Shown in pieces: positions 36,890-45,477 of a stretch of DNA of 64,000 nt. The notes under the pieces are model-generated. The model was not told the DNA's origin. It saw nothing but the letters and a program-made list of their open reading frames with translations, and ran no database searches. Source of the DNA: Bdellovibrionota bacterium (GTDB taxonomy: Bacteria; Bdellovibrionota; UBA1018; CAUJDS01). The first letter of the stretch is position 1. Each line of letters starts with the position of its first letter. Location: the NCBI GenBank assembly GCA_963169695.1, contig CAUJDS010000060.1, forward strand, positions 1 to 64,000. The letters run 5' to 3'. The translations under genes and the position numbers were made by a program.

Positions 36890-38143
36890 TTACTCTTTAA
36901 GAAGCTTCAATACGGCGTCGGCACCTTCAGCGACCAATCTCTCATCGATCCTGCCGTCTTGAAGGAATTCAACGAGGCGTTGAATGCCGGAAAATCCTTC
37001 TTTGAGAATGATCCTCTTGGTTACGCTTGCGACAAGGTCAGCCAAAGGATCTCTTTGGCGATGGTAATTCGCCGCGTCCTTAACCGCTTCTTTTATGGCC
37101 GTTGTTGCGGAAGAGTATCGAAGAAATTCCTCTGTACCGATGCTAGTAATGAATGCCGATTCAATCGTGGACAATTTCTGTTCTGTGCTCTTGGTTCTAT
37201 ATCGCTTCGACGCCAGGTAGAGTTGCTGATGTGCGCGAATTGAAATATTTAAATGGATGGACTCAGCATTCATGGGGTCCAGATACAGGTCGGATACACT
37301 TATTACGAATGAAGGTCTTTGCGAATCAGATTGCGCTTTTCGAGCGCCTTCAGCCTGACTTGGCATGCTCTCAAAAAAAATATGGATCTGCTCGTCTAGA
37401 GGGTAGAGCTTTGCACCATTGAGTATTCGCGCGACGGCATCCGGCAGAATTGAATTGAAAACTCGTCTAGTTTCTGCGTTTTTTGACGCGTCAAATAGGT
37501 TAATTGGCCATTGAAATCCTTCGTTTTTTTCATGCTCTAAAAGGTCTTTCATCGCTGCTATGGCGGCAGGAGCTTTCACTGCGTTTCCAAGCATTTTCGT
37601 AAGATCGATGTCTTGAGGAAGCGCTCCTTTTTCCTGGAAATACATAAAAGTCACTAGCATTTCGGCCATCAGCGTTTGCATTCGCCAGGTTTTAAAGTTG
37701 CTATCATGTCGAAGAATGATGCTCGCATCTTCTTTCGTTAGAGAAATTTCTTTCTCTGTTGAAACATGGCGAGCCAAGGATGTCAGGTAGCAATTGATAT
37801 CGTCGGCGTGGGTTTGACAGAAATTAATTGTTTGCTTGAGCTGCAATTCGGTCGAGCGAGCTGTAATCCATTCAAGCGCGGCCGCGACGTCTTCCGGCTT
37901 AACTTCTGTGTCCAATCCTCTTGCGTAGGTTTGCAAGGTGGACTCACTAATAACAGACTTAAAAAATGACTTTGGTGGAAAGAAGATGAGAGACCATAAG
38001 CTTGTGCTCATGGTCTCTTTGTCAAATTTCAAAGGATCTGCCGCTTCTGCCGAAGGCTGGGGCGTATCCTGCGCCATTAGAGTGAAAAGCGGCATTGCAA
38101 TACCTAGCGCGAGTACGAACCAAAAATTTTTGAGCATTTTCAT
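36890..38143 (-). CDS. Secreted hypothetical protein, tandem paralog 1
   Basis: A 417-residue protein with a signal peptide (KNFWFVLALGIAMPLFTLMA). It is mostly helical. It shares with the next gene WSLIFFPPKS-like (W-x-L-x-x-FPPKS), FCQ-x-HAD and RLVEFLQDGRIDE, ending in LVAEGADAVLKL. The start at 38143 follows AGGAG ten bases upstream. The last 88 coding bases are almost identical to those of the neighbour although the rest has diverged much more. No known family is recognised; the pair probably arose by tandem duplication. Confidence 0.7.
   Translation of the reverse strand: MKMLKNFWFVLALGIAMPLFTLMAQDTPQPSAEAADPLKFDKETMSTSLWSLIFFPPKSFFKSVISESTLQTYARGLDTEVKPEDVAAALEWITARSTELQLKQTINFCQTHADDINCYLTSLARHVSTEKEISLTKEDASIILRHDSNFKTWRMQTLMAEMLVTFMYFQEKGALPQDIDLTKMLGNAVKAPAAIAAMKDLLEHEKNEGFQWPINLFDASKNAETRRVFNSILPDAVARILNGAKLYPLDEQIHIFFESMPSQAEGARKAQSDSQRPSFVISVSDLYLDPMNAESIHLNISIRAHQQLYLASKRYRTKSTEQKLSTIESAFITSIGTEEFLRYSSATTAIKEAVKDAANYHRQRDPLADLVASVTKRIILKEGFSGIQRLVEFLQDGRIDERLVAEGADAVLKLLKE
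36903..36990 (-). repeat. 88-bp near-identical 3' coding tract, copy 1
   Basis: 84 of 88 bases match 38304-38391, 1401 bases away in the same orientation. It encodes the end of the paralog proteins (RLVEFLQDGRIDE-x-LVAEGADAVLKL). The sharp contrast with the diverged remainder points to recent gene conversion or strong DNA-level constraint. Confidence 0.85.
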
Positions 38144-38293
38144 GAGCGATAGATCTCCTAGATTCTTTAACTGAGCTAGCAGTTTGTCGCGCATCTCGTC
38201 AACGACCCTTTTTGCCTTAAAAGAAATTCGAATTAAACTTTGCCAAGACGGCTAGTCTACCCGGCGAAGGCTTAGCCAAATGAAACCTAAAAA

Positions 38294-39562
38294 CTACTCG
38301 AAGAGCTTCAATACGGCGTCGGCACCTTCAGCTACTAATTTCTCATCGATCCTGCCGTCTTGAAGGAATTCAACGAGGCGTTGAAGGCCGGGAAAACCAC
38401 TTTGGAGAAAGACCTGCTTGGAAACTCTCATGGCGACTTTAAACAGAGGGTCATTCTTGTGAGCTAATGCTATCCAGTTCTCGGCATACTGAAGTGTAGA
38501 TTCCTCCAGAGAATGGGAAGCACGATAGTCTTGAACCGCAATCGCAGCTACAAAAGATTTTTCTAGTGCGGAAGCCAGAGCTTTTGGGTCATGGGTTCGA
38601 ATTTTCTTTGAGACCAGGTAGAGCTTGTCGTGGACTAAATCAGCGACTTTCAATCGAAGCAGCTGGAATTCAGCAGGCTGCATGAAAATCGCTGACGCAT
38701 CGATAATGAAGGAGCCTTCAGGTGAACGAGCAAGTTCATCTTGCATCTCTTCTTCTTGGCTCGGCCAATTCTTCATTATGATGTTAGATTCCTCTGGTAG
38801 ATTTCCGTAAAGCTTAGATTCATTGAGGATACGATACAGGGCGCTAGGCACTTCCTTTGTGAAGTTAGTCCGAGCTTTTATGATATTGGCGCTGTCGAAA
38901 ATGGTAACGGGCCACATCAGCAAATTGGCTTTCTTGGATGTCTTGACGTCAGCAAGGATCATTGCTGTAATGGTTGTTTGAACGTTAGCTTCAGCAAAAA
39001 CCTTTGCCACGAGTTCGGCAATATCACTATCCTTCGCTAGGTGTCCGAGGTCCCTTAGGCGGCTTACAAGAGTAATTATTTCGTCGTAAGCAATTCGGAC
39101 GCGCCATTCGACATAGTTTCTCAAATGCTGGCTGCTAATAGCATTCTGCTCAGTGGCCTGCTGGCCCTTTTCTTTTGAAAACATTAAGTGGGCCAGGTTC
39201 TCAAGATGTTTATTGAGTTCATCCGCGTGATCCTGGCAAAATTTTACGGTGGTATAGGTCTGTTGATCTACTGATTTTTTAAGGGTCCACTGAAGGACGT
39301 CTTCAAGTTGCTTTGGGCCGAGCTCAACGCCGAGAATCTTTAGATAGTCCTTCAATCGAGATTCATTGAGTACGGAGGGGGCCAAGGACTTAGGTGGGAA
39401 ATACAAAAGGCACCACATATTGGTGCTTATGTCTTCTTTGTTTAACTTGATATTTGCAAATAGCTCTTGATTGGGAACGGGATCCTGTTGTGCCATGGTT
39501 GATTGAGATGGCATTGCGAGGGCAAATAAAAGCAATAGGCCTAAGCTTTTTCGAATCATCAT
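38294..39562 (-). CDS. Secreted hypothetical protein, tandem paralog 2
   Basis: A 422-residue protein with a signal peptide (SLGLLLLFALAMPSQSTMA). It has the same layout as the protein at 36890-38143: FPPKS near residue 55, FCQDHAD, and the C-terminal RLVEFLQDGRIDE. The predicted fold is helical and both are exported, so they may form a pair or complex in the periplasm. GGAG lies about nine bases before ATG 39562. The 150-base gap between the two genes has no clear terminator, so cotranscription is possible. Confidence 0.7.
   Translation of the reverse strand: MMIRKSLGLLLLFALAMPSQSTMAQQDPVPNQELFANIKLNKEDISTNMWCLLYFPPKSLAPSVLNESRLKDYLKILGVELGPKQLEDVLQWTLKKSVDQQTYTTVKFCQDHADELNKHLENLAHLMFSKEKGQQATEQNAISSQHLRNYVEWRVRIAYDEIITLVSRLRDLGHLAKDSDIAELVAKVFAEANVQTTITAMILADVKTSKKANLLMWPVTIFDSANIIKARTNFTKEVPSALYRILNESKLYGNLPEESNIIMKNWPSQEEEMQDELARSPEGSFIIDASAIFMQPAEFQLLRLKVADLVHDKLYLVSKKIRTHDPKALASALEKSFVAAIAVQDYRASHSLEESTLQYAENWIALAHKNDPLFKVAMRVSKQVFLQSGFPGLQRLVEFLQDGRIDEKLVAEGADAVLKLFE
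38304..38391 (-). repeat. 88-bp near-identical 3' coding tract, copy 2
   Basis: Partner of 36903-36990. Recombination between the two copies would delete 1401 bases and leave one chimeric gene that keeps the shared C-terminus. Confidence 0.85.
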
Positions 39563-39712
39563 GGTTTTAGCTCTCCGTTTTCTTGAAGTGAAGTAACAGA
39601 CATCCTTGTCCTTCGTCAATCAGACAACCAAGTGTGAATCGGCCATGCTACTTACCTGTCGACTTGCACCTCGCGGCTTCCTCGGTTATCTCTCAACAAA
39701 GAGGACAAACCA

Positions 39713-40090
39713 ATGGAAGCCATTTTGACAGAGAACGCCCCTAAGCCAATCGGACCTTACAGTCAGGCCATCCGAGTCGGAAGGACTCTTTACTGCTCGG
39801 GTCAGATTCCGTTAGATGCCAAGAGTGGCGAAATTGTTTCTGGCGATGTCAGTGCGCAAACTCTGAAGGTCATGGAAAATCTTGGTGAGGTCCTGAAAGC
39901 AGCAGGTGCCGGATTCGGGCAGATCGTGAAGACCACGATATTTTTGAAGAACATGGGAGACTTCCCTAAGGTCAACGAGGTCTACGGAAAGTATTTTCAA
40001 TCCACGCCACCCGCTCGAGCAACGGTTGAAGTCGCTCGATTGCCTAAGGACGTCCTCGTAGAAATCGACTGCATTGCAGAGCTTTCCTAA
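39713..40090 (+). CDS. ridA: RidA-family enamine/imine deaminase
   Basis: 125 residues, the family's usual length. It hydrolyses reactive 2-aminoacrylate-type enamines made by PLP enzymes. [14 protein letters not shown] and the PARATVEV segment, whose Arg binds the substrate carboxylate, are both present, with a C-terminal EIDCIAE. Likely cytosolic trimer. AGAGGACA precedes the ATG. It sits between the secreted paralogs (opposite strand) and the exported protein at 40156, with no obvious functional tie. Confidence 0.93.
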   Translation: MEAILTENAPKPIGPYSQAIRVGRTLYCSGQIPLDAKSGEIVSGDVSAQTLKVMENLGEVLKAAGAGFGQIVKTTIFLKNMGDFPKVNEVYGKYFQSTPPARATVEVARLPKDVLVEIDCIAELS

Positions 40091-40155
40091 CAGGTCCTCT
40101 TTTTTGTCTATCAGGCACTAGAAATTCAAGACCAAATAATGCATAAGGTCATGCT

Positions 40156-42222
40156 ATGGCGAAACGTCGTTGGTGCATGGTCTTGGGCATGTTTTGGGTT
40201 TTCGCTTCAACGGCTTGGGGGCAATTGCCTAGACGCATCGAGGAGTTGGGCCTTAGCTCTCATCAACGCGCCTTTCGGGTTGGGGGCGAGGTCGTTTGGA
40301 TGGATGGAGCGGCATTGCGCCGAGACTTTCCTGAGCTGGTAGGGTTGTCAGACGAAGCCTTGCGCGCGTGGATTTTGCGCGGTTTTTGTTACGTTACTGA
40401 GGCGCAGCTAGCCTTGCGAGGCAATCTGCTGCCGGAGTTTAATTTTGATTCAAAGAACTTTCGAACGATTTTTCATCCCGACAGCTATCATCGCTCCAGT
40501 GTGGCAGCGGCGGAAGACCCCAATCAGCTAGGACAAACGATTGGTCTAGTAGACCTCAAGGGTACAGGATGGGGATCCGCGCCTCTGTCAGATGGAAGGA
40601 GAATACCGACGCTTCTGCGTCTTGTTCATCAAAGTGCTCCGTATGATGACACGGATTGGTATTGGCTTGAAAGAGGCCGGGAATCTTTGAAGTCCGAAAT
40701 TGGCTTGCTGGAAAGGGACCTTCTGAAGCCCTCTATGTCGGATCGAGGGAGGACTTTGTTTCAAAGATCACTGCGTATTAGGCGACAGGATCTTGCCTTA
40801 TTGAACCTTGCTGCCCAGCAGATGAAGGTTGGCAATCATGACCTCTCTCCGTTGGTGAGTCATATGAAAAAAGGCGATTACTACACAGGCTCGGCTGAGC
40901 TTCCGAGACTTCTCAAAGAAGTGATCGCGCAAAAGACCTTGCAATATATCTTAGACAGAACACCAGAAATCAAATTGCCGGGTGGCTCGATGGTTTCGAC
41001 CGTGGACAATTATTTTGTTATCGCACTTCCGTGGTCAGTGACGTCCATGAGTGAAAAAGCCAGAGCTGGAATCCTTGGGCGGAGAGCACACTGGGGGCGA
41101 ATGCCGGTGGGCGAGCCTCTTCACTCTGATACCAGCAGCTTTCCTGCAATGGACCGATTGGCAGATCTTCAACACAGCAGACTCAGGGAAGTCGTCGACT
41201 TTGAAAATGTCGGGATGACTTCGCCAGAGTTTCCACTTTTGTACTCGGGGGAAGATGGAAGCCTGATTCCGCCGATTGATGACGCTGCCAAAAGGCGTGT
41301 CCGACTTTGGGAGGATATTGGCTCCGAAGCGGATTTGCAGGGCTGGGTAGATCAGCAGCTTCAATTTCAAGGGCACCGATTCAGGGATGGACTGGCGATG
41401 GCGCTGGATCGTCCTGAACTTCGGGCGGTGGATGCGGAGATTCAGGCGTTGCTACGTCACCCAGATGTCGGCCCCAATATCGAGATACTCGGAATGGAAG
41501 AAGGCGCTTACAAAATGGCGAATCAGGGCATTGCTCTCTTAAGAATCTTCCATACTCGTCCGGGAGATGTCCTAGAATATTTTAGAATCATGATGGAGCC
41601 TTTGCAGCATTTTCTCAAAGAGAAGAAGCACAATCCATCTCTTTCAAAAAGCAGGGCCCAAATTGCTTTCGCAGAAAGCCTATCGGACCAATTGATTCTG
41701 CTCTACGGGGCCGGGTTCATGGCACGCTCCGCGGATACGGCTGAGGTGGTGAAGCGTTTTCTCGTACCCCTGGAAGAATTTTGGAAAATTCCAGCGGATG
41801 GTAAGTGGTCTCACGCGGATGCTAAGTTAGCTCTAGCTTGGGTGGCGCGGTTGAGCCCCTTTTTTCAGGAGGCTGCGCGTATGTTGCTTTCAATAAAAAG
41901 GGGCCCCCCCGAAATGCTGGATGTGACGCTTATGCCTTCTTTTTGGTGGGGCGTTCATATGAGTTTGGTGATGTTTCCAGAGTATTCAGTGGACGATACT
42001 ACCCTTTCTCTTAGGTCACGATATTGGTCAAAGAGTTCTGATAGTTTTCATAGCGCGTTTGATCATATTGCCAATAGGATCATTCCTCCCACAAAATATC
42101 AAAGGCACTTCGAAATCGGAATGAGGTCTATACTATTCGGGGATCCTATTACCCGTCCTGAAAATGATCCCTGTCAAAACTTGTTTTGGGTCCCATTACT
42201 GGATTCAACATCACAGGATTGA
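40156..42222 (+). CDS. Exported protein of unknown function, possible kinase-like motifs
   Basis: A 688-residue protein with a signal peptide (WCMVLGMFWVFASTAWG). Residues 130-145 read VDLKGTGWG, which is reminiscent of the KGAG segment of SelO-type kinases. A VVDFENVG motif occurs about 200 residues later and could hold a catalytic Asp. Between them lies NYFVIALPWSV and AGILGRRAHWGR. The C-terminal 350 residues are helical, with an IKRGPPEM segment. This is a speculative link; I cannot name the family. The 65-base gap to ridA leaves operon status open. Confidence 0.5.
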   Translation: MAKRRWCMVLGMFWVFASTAWGQLPRRIEELGLSSHQRAFRVGGEVVWMDGAALRRDFPELVGLSDEALRAWILRGFCYVTEAQLALRGNLLPEFNFDSKNFRTIFHPDSYHRSSVAAAEDPNQLGQTIGLVDLKGTGWGSAPLSDGRRIPTLLRLVHQSAPYDDTDWYWLERGRESLKSEIGLLERDLLKPSMSDRGRTLFQRSLRIRRQDLALLNLAAQQMKVGNHDLSPLVSHMKKGDYYTGSAELPRLLKEVIAQKTLQYILDRTPEIKLPGGSMVSTVDNYFVIALPWSVTSMSEKARAGILGRRAHWGRMPVGEPLHSDTSSFPAMDRLADLQHSRLREVVDFENVGMTSPEFPLLYSGEDGSLIPPIDDAAKRRVRLWEDIGSEADLQGWVDQQLQFQGHRFRDGLAMALDRPELRAVDAEIQALLRHPDVGPNIEILGMEEGAYKMANQGIALLRIFHTRPGDVLEYFRIMMEPLQHFLKEKKHNPSLSKSRAQIAFAESLSDQLILLYGAGFMARSADTAEVVKRFLVPLEEFWKIPADGKWSHADAKLALAWVARLSPFFQEAARMLLSIKRGPPEMLDVTLMPSFWWGVHMSLVMFPEYSVDDTTLSLRSRYWSKSSDSFHSAFDHIANRIIPPTKYQRHFEIGMRSILFGDPITRPENDPCQNLFWVPLLDSTSQD

Positions 42223-42261
42223 TCTCTGTTCTTCATTGCCGGATCCGGTTATGATCAATGG

Positions 42262-42864
42262 GTGAGTAAGTCAGGACAGTTTCTGAAGTTTTTGTTTCAC
42301 TCTTTGCGCCGTCCTGGGCGAGTGGGCGCGATCGCTCCTAGTTCTGCACAGCTTGTTGAAGTGATGATCTCCAATATACCTCGAGGTTATACGGGGCGAG
42401 TTTTGGAAGTAGGCTTGGGGTCAGGCACATTGACTGATGCAATTCTACGTCGACTTCCATCCGAGACACAGTATTGCGGGGTCGAATTGGATCCCAGGAT
42501 AGCCTCATCTCTGCAAAATCGCTTTTCTCAGGCAAGGATTCTCCTTGGATCTGCGGCTGATTTGTCTCAGCTATTGCAGGGACAAAAATACGATCGAATT
42601 GTCTGCAGTTTGCCGTGGGGATTGTTTTCTTCGGCGTTGCAGGATCAGATTCTGCGCGAGCTGGTCAAATCTTTGACGGAGAAGGGAGAGCTTTCTAGCT
42701 ACCTTTATTTGCAAACAGTTTGGCTGCCGGGAGGCGCTACTTTTTTGAGGAAGGTACTCGGATATTTCGATTCTCTCAGTATTTCTCCTATTATTTGGTC
42801 TAATTTGCCCCCTGCTCGTGTCTATCGGTTCCAGCCTAAGTCTGTGGTAAAATTGAAGGCGTGA
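42262..42864 (+). CDS. SAM-dependent methyltransferase, phospholipid N-methyltransferase-like
   Basis: A 200-residue methyltransferase. It begins with FLKFLFHSLRRPGRVGAIAPSSAQL, a start shared by PmtA-type phospholipid N-methyltransferases. The SAM-binding Gly loop is VLEVGLGSGTLT, the acidic ribose contact is GVELD, and a later motif is RIVCSLPW. A lipid headgroup substrate is inferred, not shown. GTG 42262 is the start; the next gene overlaps the stop by GTGA, so the two are translationally coupled. Confidence 0.75.
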   Translation: MSKSGQFLKFLFHSLRRPGRVGAIAPSSAQLVEVMISNIPRGYTGRVLEVGLGSGTLTDAILRRLPSETQYCGVELDPRIASSLQNRFSQARILLGSAADLSQLLQGQKYDRIVCSLPWGLFSSALQDQILRELVKSLTEKGELSSYLYLQTVWLPGGATFLRKVLGYFDSLSISPIIWSNLPPARVYRFQPKSVVKLKA

Positions 42865-43589
42865 GGCACCCAGGCTTGAGAAAATTTTTATTTCGTATGG
42901 GCTTAGTACTCTTCGGCTTTTTTGGGGGAGTCGGTGTGCTTGCCTTCTTTGCAGCCAATTCCGTCTACGAATTTGATGATACAGGAAGTGTCAAGGACCT
43001 CCCTCCAGTCGATACAATTGTTGTACTTGCCGGCGGTCGCGGAAGAATTCGAGCTGCATCGGACCTCTGGTATCGCTACGCACAAAAGTCTATGGCAAAT
43101 CAGCCGGTTCCGATCGAGCCGCCCAAGACAAAAAGGCTGAAAAAGAAAAAGTTCCAGGAAAAGAAACAGCCAGCTCGTTCGTTGGTGGGTGTTCCTGTGC
43201 TCTATGTTTCGGGAATGGATGCCCACGCAGATTGGGAGACCTTTGCTAGGCAAGTACGCCCAGAGGTACTGAAGCACCTGGATAAAAAATGGGTGGTGCT
43301 TGAGACCGTGAGCGTGAGTACGCAGGAAAATGCGATTTGGTTTAAGCGACAAGCGAGTAAATTGGGATGGCGTACCATTGTGTTGGTGACCTCGGGTTAC
43401 CACATGAGGCGCGCACGTTATATTTTTGAGGAAGTGGTAGGTAAAAATGAAATTCGCGCCACCTACTCGGTTTTGTTTGATCCTCACATGGCCGGTAAAT
43501 GGCGAAATTCTTTTGCGGGCGTTCGACTTACGCTGAACGAATTCTTCAAGCTGATTTTTTATCGCTCAATTGAAAAAGGTTTTTGGTAG
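42861..43589 (+). CDS. DUF218 (SanA/ElyC/YdcF-like) membrane protein
   Basis: A 242-residue protein with one N-terminal membrane helix (VLFGFFGGVGVLAFFA). The DUF218 core is seen as TIVVLAGGRGRIRAASDLW, VPVLYVSGM, STQENAIWFK and IVLVTSGYHMRRARYIF. Members act in envelope homeostasis. A Lys-rich insertion lies at about residues 85-100. GTG start overlaps the methyltransferase stop by four bases. The large hairpin element downstream at 43619 probably ends the operon. Confidence 0.85.
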   Translation: MRHPGLRKFLFRMGLVLFGFFGGVGVLAFFAANSVYEFDDTGSVKDLPPVDTIVVLAGGRGRIRAASDLWYRYAQKSMANQPVPIEPPKTKRLKKKKFQEKKQPARSLVGVPVLYVSGMDAHADWETFARQVRPEVLKHLDKKWVVLETVSVSTQENAIWFKRQASKLGWRTIVLVTSGYHMRRARYIFEEVVGKNEIRATYSVLFDPHMAGKWRNSFAGVRLTLNEFFKLIFYRSIEKGFW

Positions 43590-43618
43590 GAGAGCATTTG
43601 TTGACTTTGCGCCAATAC

Positions 43619-43734
43619 AAGAAGCTTTTTGAAATCAGAAGCATCGCTCGAGGCACTCAGGTCCATGAGTCATCGCGGGCCATCCCTGGCCCGCTCTTTT
43701 AGCTCGCGATTCCTCTGATTTCAAAAAGCTTCTT
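43619..43734. repeat. 116-bp nested inverted-repeat element
   Basis: Perfect 20-base arms (43619-43638 and 43715-43734; AAGAAGCTTTTTGAAATCAG and its complement). Inside lies a perfect 8-base GC-rich hairpin (GCGGGCCA-tccc-TGGCCCGC) and a 5-base one (ACTCA/TGAGT); an ATCGC/GCGAT pair extends the outer stem. The outer stem is followed on the plus strand by eight T, so the whole may be a terminator for the upstream operon or a MITE-like palindrome. No coding capacity. Confidence 0.75.
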
Positions 43735-43773
43735 TTTTTTGCGGCCAATTCAATCTACGGCACTTCGAAAAAG

Positions 43774-43900
43774 GTGCCCGCTAATTTTTTTTCAGGCGGA
43801 GCGACTTACCCCGAAGTGAGGGCAAGGAGGCCCGAACCGGGGCTGGGGCAGAACCATGGATGGTGGATGAGCTTCGATTGAAAAAAAGATTAGCGGGCAC
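43774..43900. repeat. 127-bp inverted-repeat element, possible structured RNA
   Basis: Perfect 12-base arms GTGCCCGCTAAT (43774-43785) and complement (43889-43900), lengthened inward by a T-run facing an A-run. The GC-rich interior has further pairings: CTTAC/GTGAG, GGGC/GCCC and ACCAT/ATGGT. On the minus strand the closing stem is followed by CTTTTT. It looks like a structured transcript or small palindromic element next to the 116-bp one. I recognise no known RNA family. Confidence 0.55.
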
Positions 43901-43960
43901 TCTCAAATCGAAGGACGTCTTTATCTGCTTTTGGAGTCAGGTATCTTTAACCTACAAACC

Positions 43961-44599
43961 CTACGGTTTCGCTAATCGTAGGCCATGCGTCTGCACTTGC
44001 TTCATCAATTCATGGACGGCTCTTGCGCGGTGAGAAACTTCATTTTTTTCGTCCGCGGTCAATTCAGCAAGGGTTCTTTGAAATCCTTCTGGAATAAAAA
44101 TAGGATCGTACCCAAAGCCACTTCTTCCCTGGGGAGCTTCGGCGATCGTACCATTCAAAATACCCTTGGTTTGAAGGGTCATTCCCTCCATGACCAGCGC
44201 AAGTGAGCAAACAAAAGTGGCACTTCGCTTGCTCATAGGGTGCCCCTTGAGTGCATCCAAAAGTTTTTGCATATTGGCCTGGTCCTGGGATTGACCTGCC
44301 TTGGGGATAGCATACCGTCTCGTGTGAACACCCGGTTGGCCGTTCAATGCTTCCACCATCAAACCCGAGTCATCGCCCAAGCTAGGGTAGTGTGCAGCGT
44401 GATTGGCAAGTCGCGCTTTGGCGAGCGCGTTTTCTTCAAACGTTGCAAAGTTTTCGACATGCGCAAGTTTGTCTGAGTTTCGAATGATTTTGTGGGCCGG
44501 CAAAATGGTGATCTGTCCATAGGCCGAAAAAATTTGTTGAAACTCCGCAAGCTTGTCTAAGTTGGTAGAAGCCAAAACGATTTCGTGTGTCTCTCGCAT
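43961..44599 (-). CDS. rdgB: XTP/dITP pyrophosphatase RdgB/HAM1
   Basis: A 212-residue house-cleaning enzyme that hydrolyses non-canonical purine NTPs. The N-terminal LASTNLDKLAEFQQI, the EENALAKARLANHAAHYPSLGDDSGLMVEAL active-site segment (DDSG), SGFGYDPIF and the C-terminal SHRARA are all family hallmarks. Where most members read GVYSARYAG, this one reads GVHTRRYA, an unusual local variant. The start at 44599 has no clear SD. Confidence 0.93.
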   Translation of the reverse strand: MRETHEIVLASTNLDKLAEFQQIFSAYGQITILPAHKIIRNSDKLAHVENFATFEENALAKARLANHAAHYPSLGDDSGLMVEALNGQPGVHTRRYAIPKAGQSQDQANMQKLLDALKGHPMSKRSATFVCSLALVMEGMTLQTKGILNGTIAEAPQGRSGFGYDPIFIPEGFQRTLAELTADEKNEVSHRARAVHELMKQVQTHGLRLAKP

Positions 44600-44632
44600 G
44601 AGCAGGAGCTTAGCACTAAGTTTTGTCAGGGT

Positions 44633-45385
44633 CTATTCGTAGGAGACATCAAATCCAAATCCGCGAAGTCGTGGAAATTCCTCGAAGGTAAGGAGGTGCG
44701 CGTCCAGAAAAGGTTGGTACCTCAATCGTTGGACTTCTTGCACTTGCTGGCGTTCGTCTGCGGACTCTCCTAGGCAAGCATTCACGTTTTGAAGGCACTG
44801 TGCCATTGCAGTAAGCGAAGCATCGCAGCTCGTGGCTCCCTCTTGAGGAGTGATTGTGTAATAGAAATTAAGGTCCATCTGAATCCTTCCCCGAGTGGTT
44901 ATGCTCGAGAATGTCGTATGGATGGATGGATCGATACTTCCCGTCCCAGAGAAAAAATACTGTCGAGTGCAAGCGGGGTCATTCCAGGCTAGTAGCAGGT
45001 TGCTTTGCCCATCAGTGACGAGGCGCGTATTATTTTGAACCGCAATCGGCAATCCGTCGGTAGGGTTAGAAACCAAGGCGCTGATTAAGAGTCCGTAGCC
45101 TTGCTTGAGATCCTGCATGTAGAGAATGACTGGGTTGGTAGTAATGGCGCCAATGGGGTAGGGAATTTGGCTGGGAGGGTGTTGACCTTCGCGCGCTCCA
45201 GTCTCTCCATCCAACTGTAAGAAGAGGCGGACGCTTTGGGGTCTCATTTCGTAATAGCCGGTTAGTTGATCGGGAGATTCGGCGTATTGAACCGAATTTC
45301 CAAACTTACAGCCTGCCACCATCCAGGACATCAGAACTGCCAGAACAGCGGTAACAAAATACGAAGGTAAATCGAGTGCTCTCAT
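44633..45385 (-). CDS. Putative lipoprotein
   Basis: A 250-residue protein; signal sequence ends in MVAGC, a good lipobox with acylated Cys at residue 26. The mature part is rich in Gln, Thr and aromatic residues and reads as beta-rich; it has Cys pairs near residues 140 and 190-200. No family is recognised. Its start codon lies inside the 3' arm of an 11-base inverted repeat (see 45383-45437), so its translation may be regulated by RNA structure. Confidence 0.65.
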   Translation of the reverse strand: MRALDLPSYFVTAVLAVLMSWMVAGCKFGNSVQYAESPDQLTGYYEMRPQSVRLFLQLDGETGAREGQHPPSQIPYPIGAITTNPVILYMQDLKQGYGLLISALVSNPTDGLPIAVQNNTRLVTDGQSNLLLAWNDPACTRQYFFSGTGSIDPSIHTTFSSITTRGRIQMDLNFYYTITPQEGATSCDASLTAMAQCLQNVNACLGESADERQQVQEVQRLRYQPFLDAHLLTFEEFPRLRGFGFDVSYE

Positions 45386-45437
45386 AACGGGTCATCCCTT
45401 TCCCTCGTTTCCTATCGGAAGTGGGCGACCCGTTATG
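45383..45437 (-). promoter_or_regulatory. Inverted repeat that would sequester a start codon
   Basis: Perfect 11-base arms: CATAACGGGTC (45383-45393) and GACCCGTTATG (45427-45437). Read on the minus strand, the downstream arm ends with the ATG of the lipoprotein gene, and AGGG lies in the 33-base loop just before it. Folding would hide the start codon, a layout expected for a translational switch. A DNA operator is an alternative reading. Confidence 0.65.
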
Positions 45438-45477
45438 AAGAGGCATTTTTTGCCTAAAGCGTGGCAAAGAGACCGGA

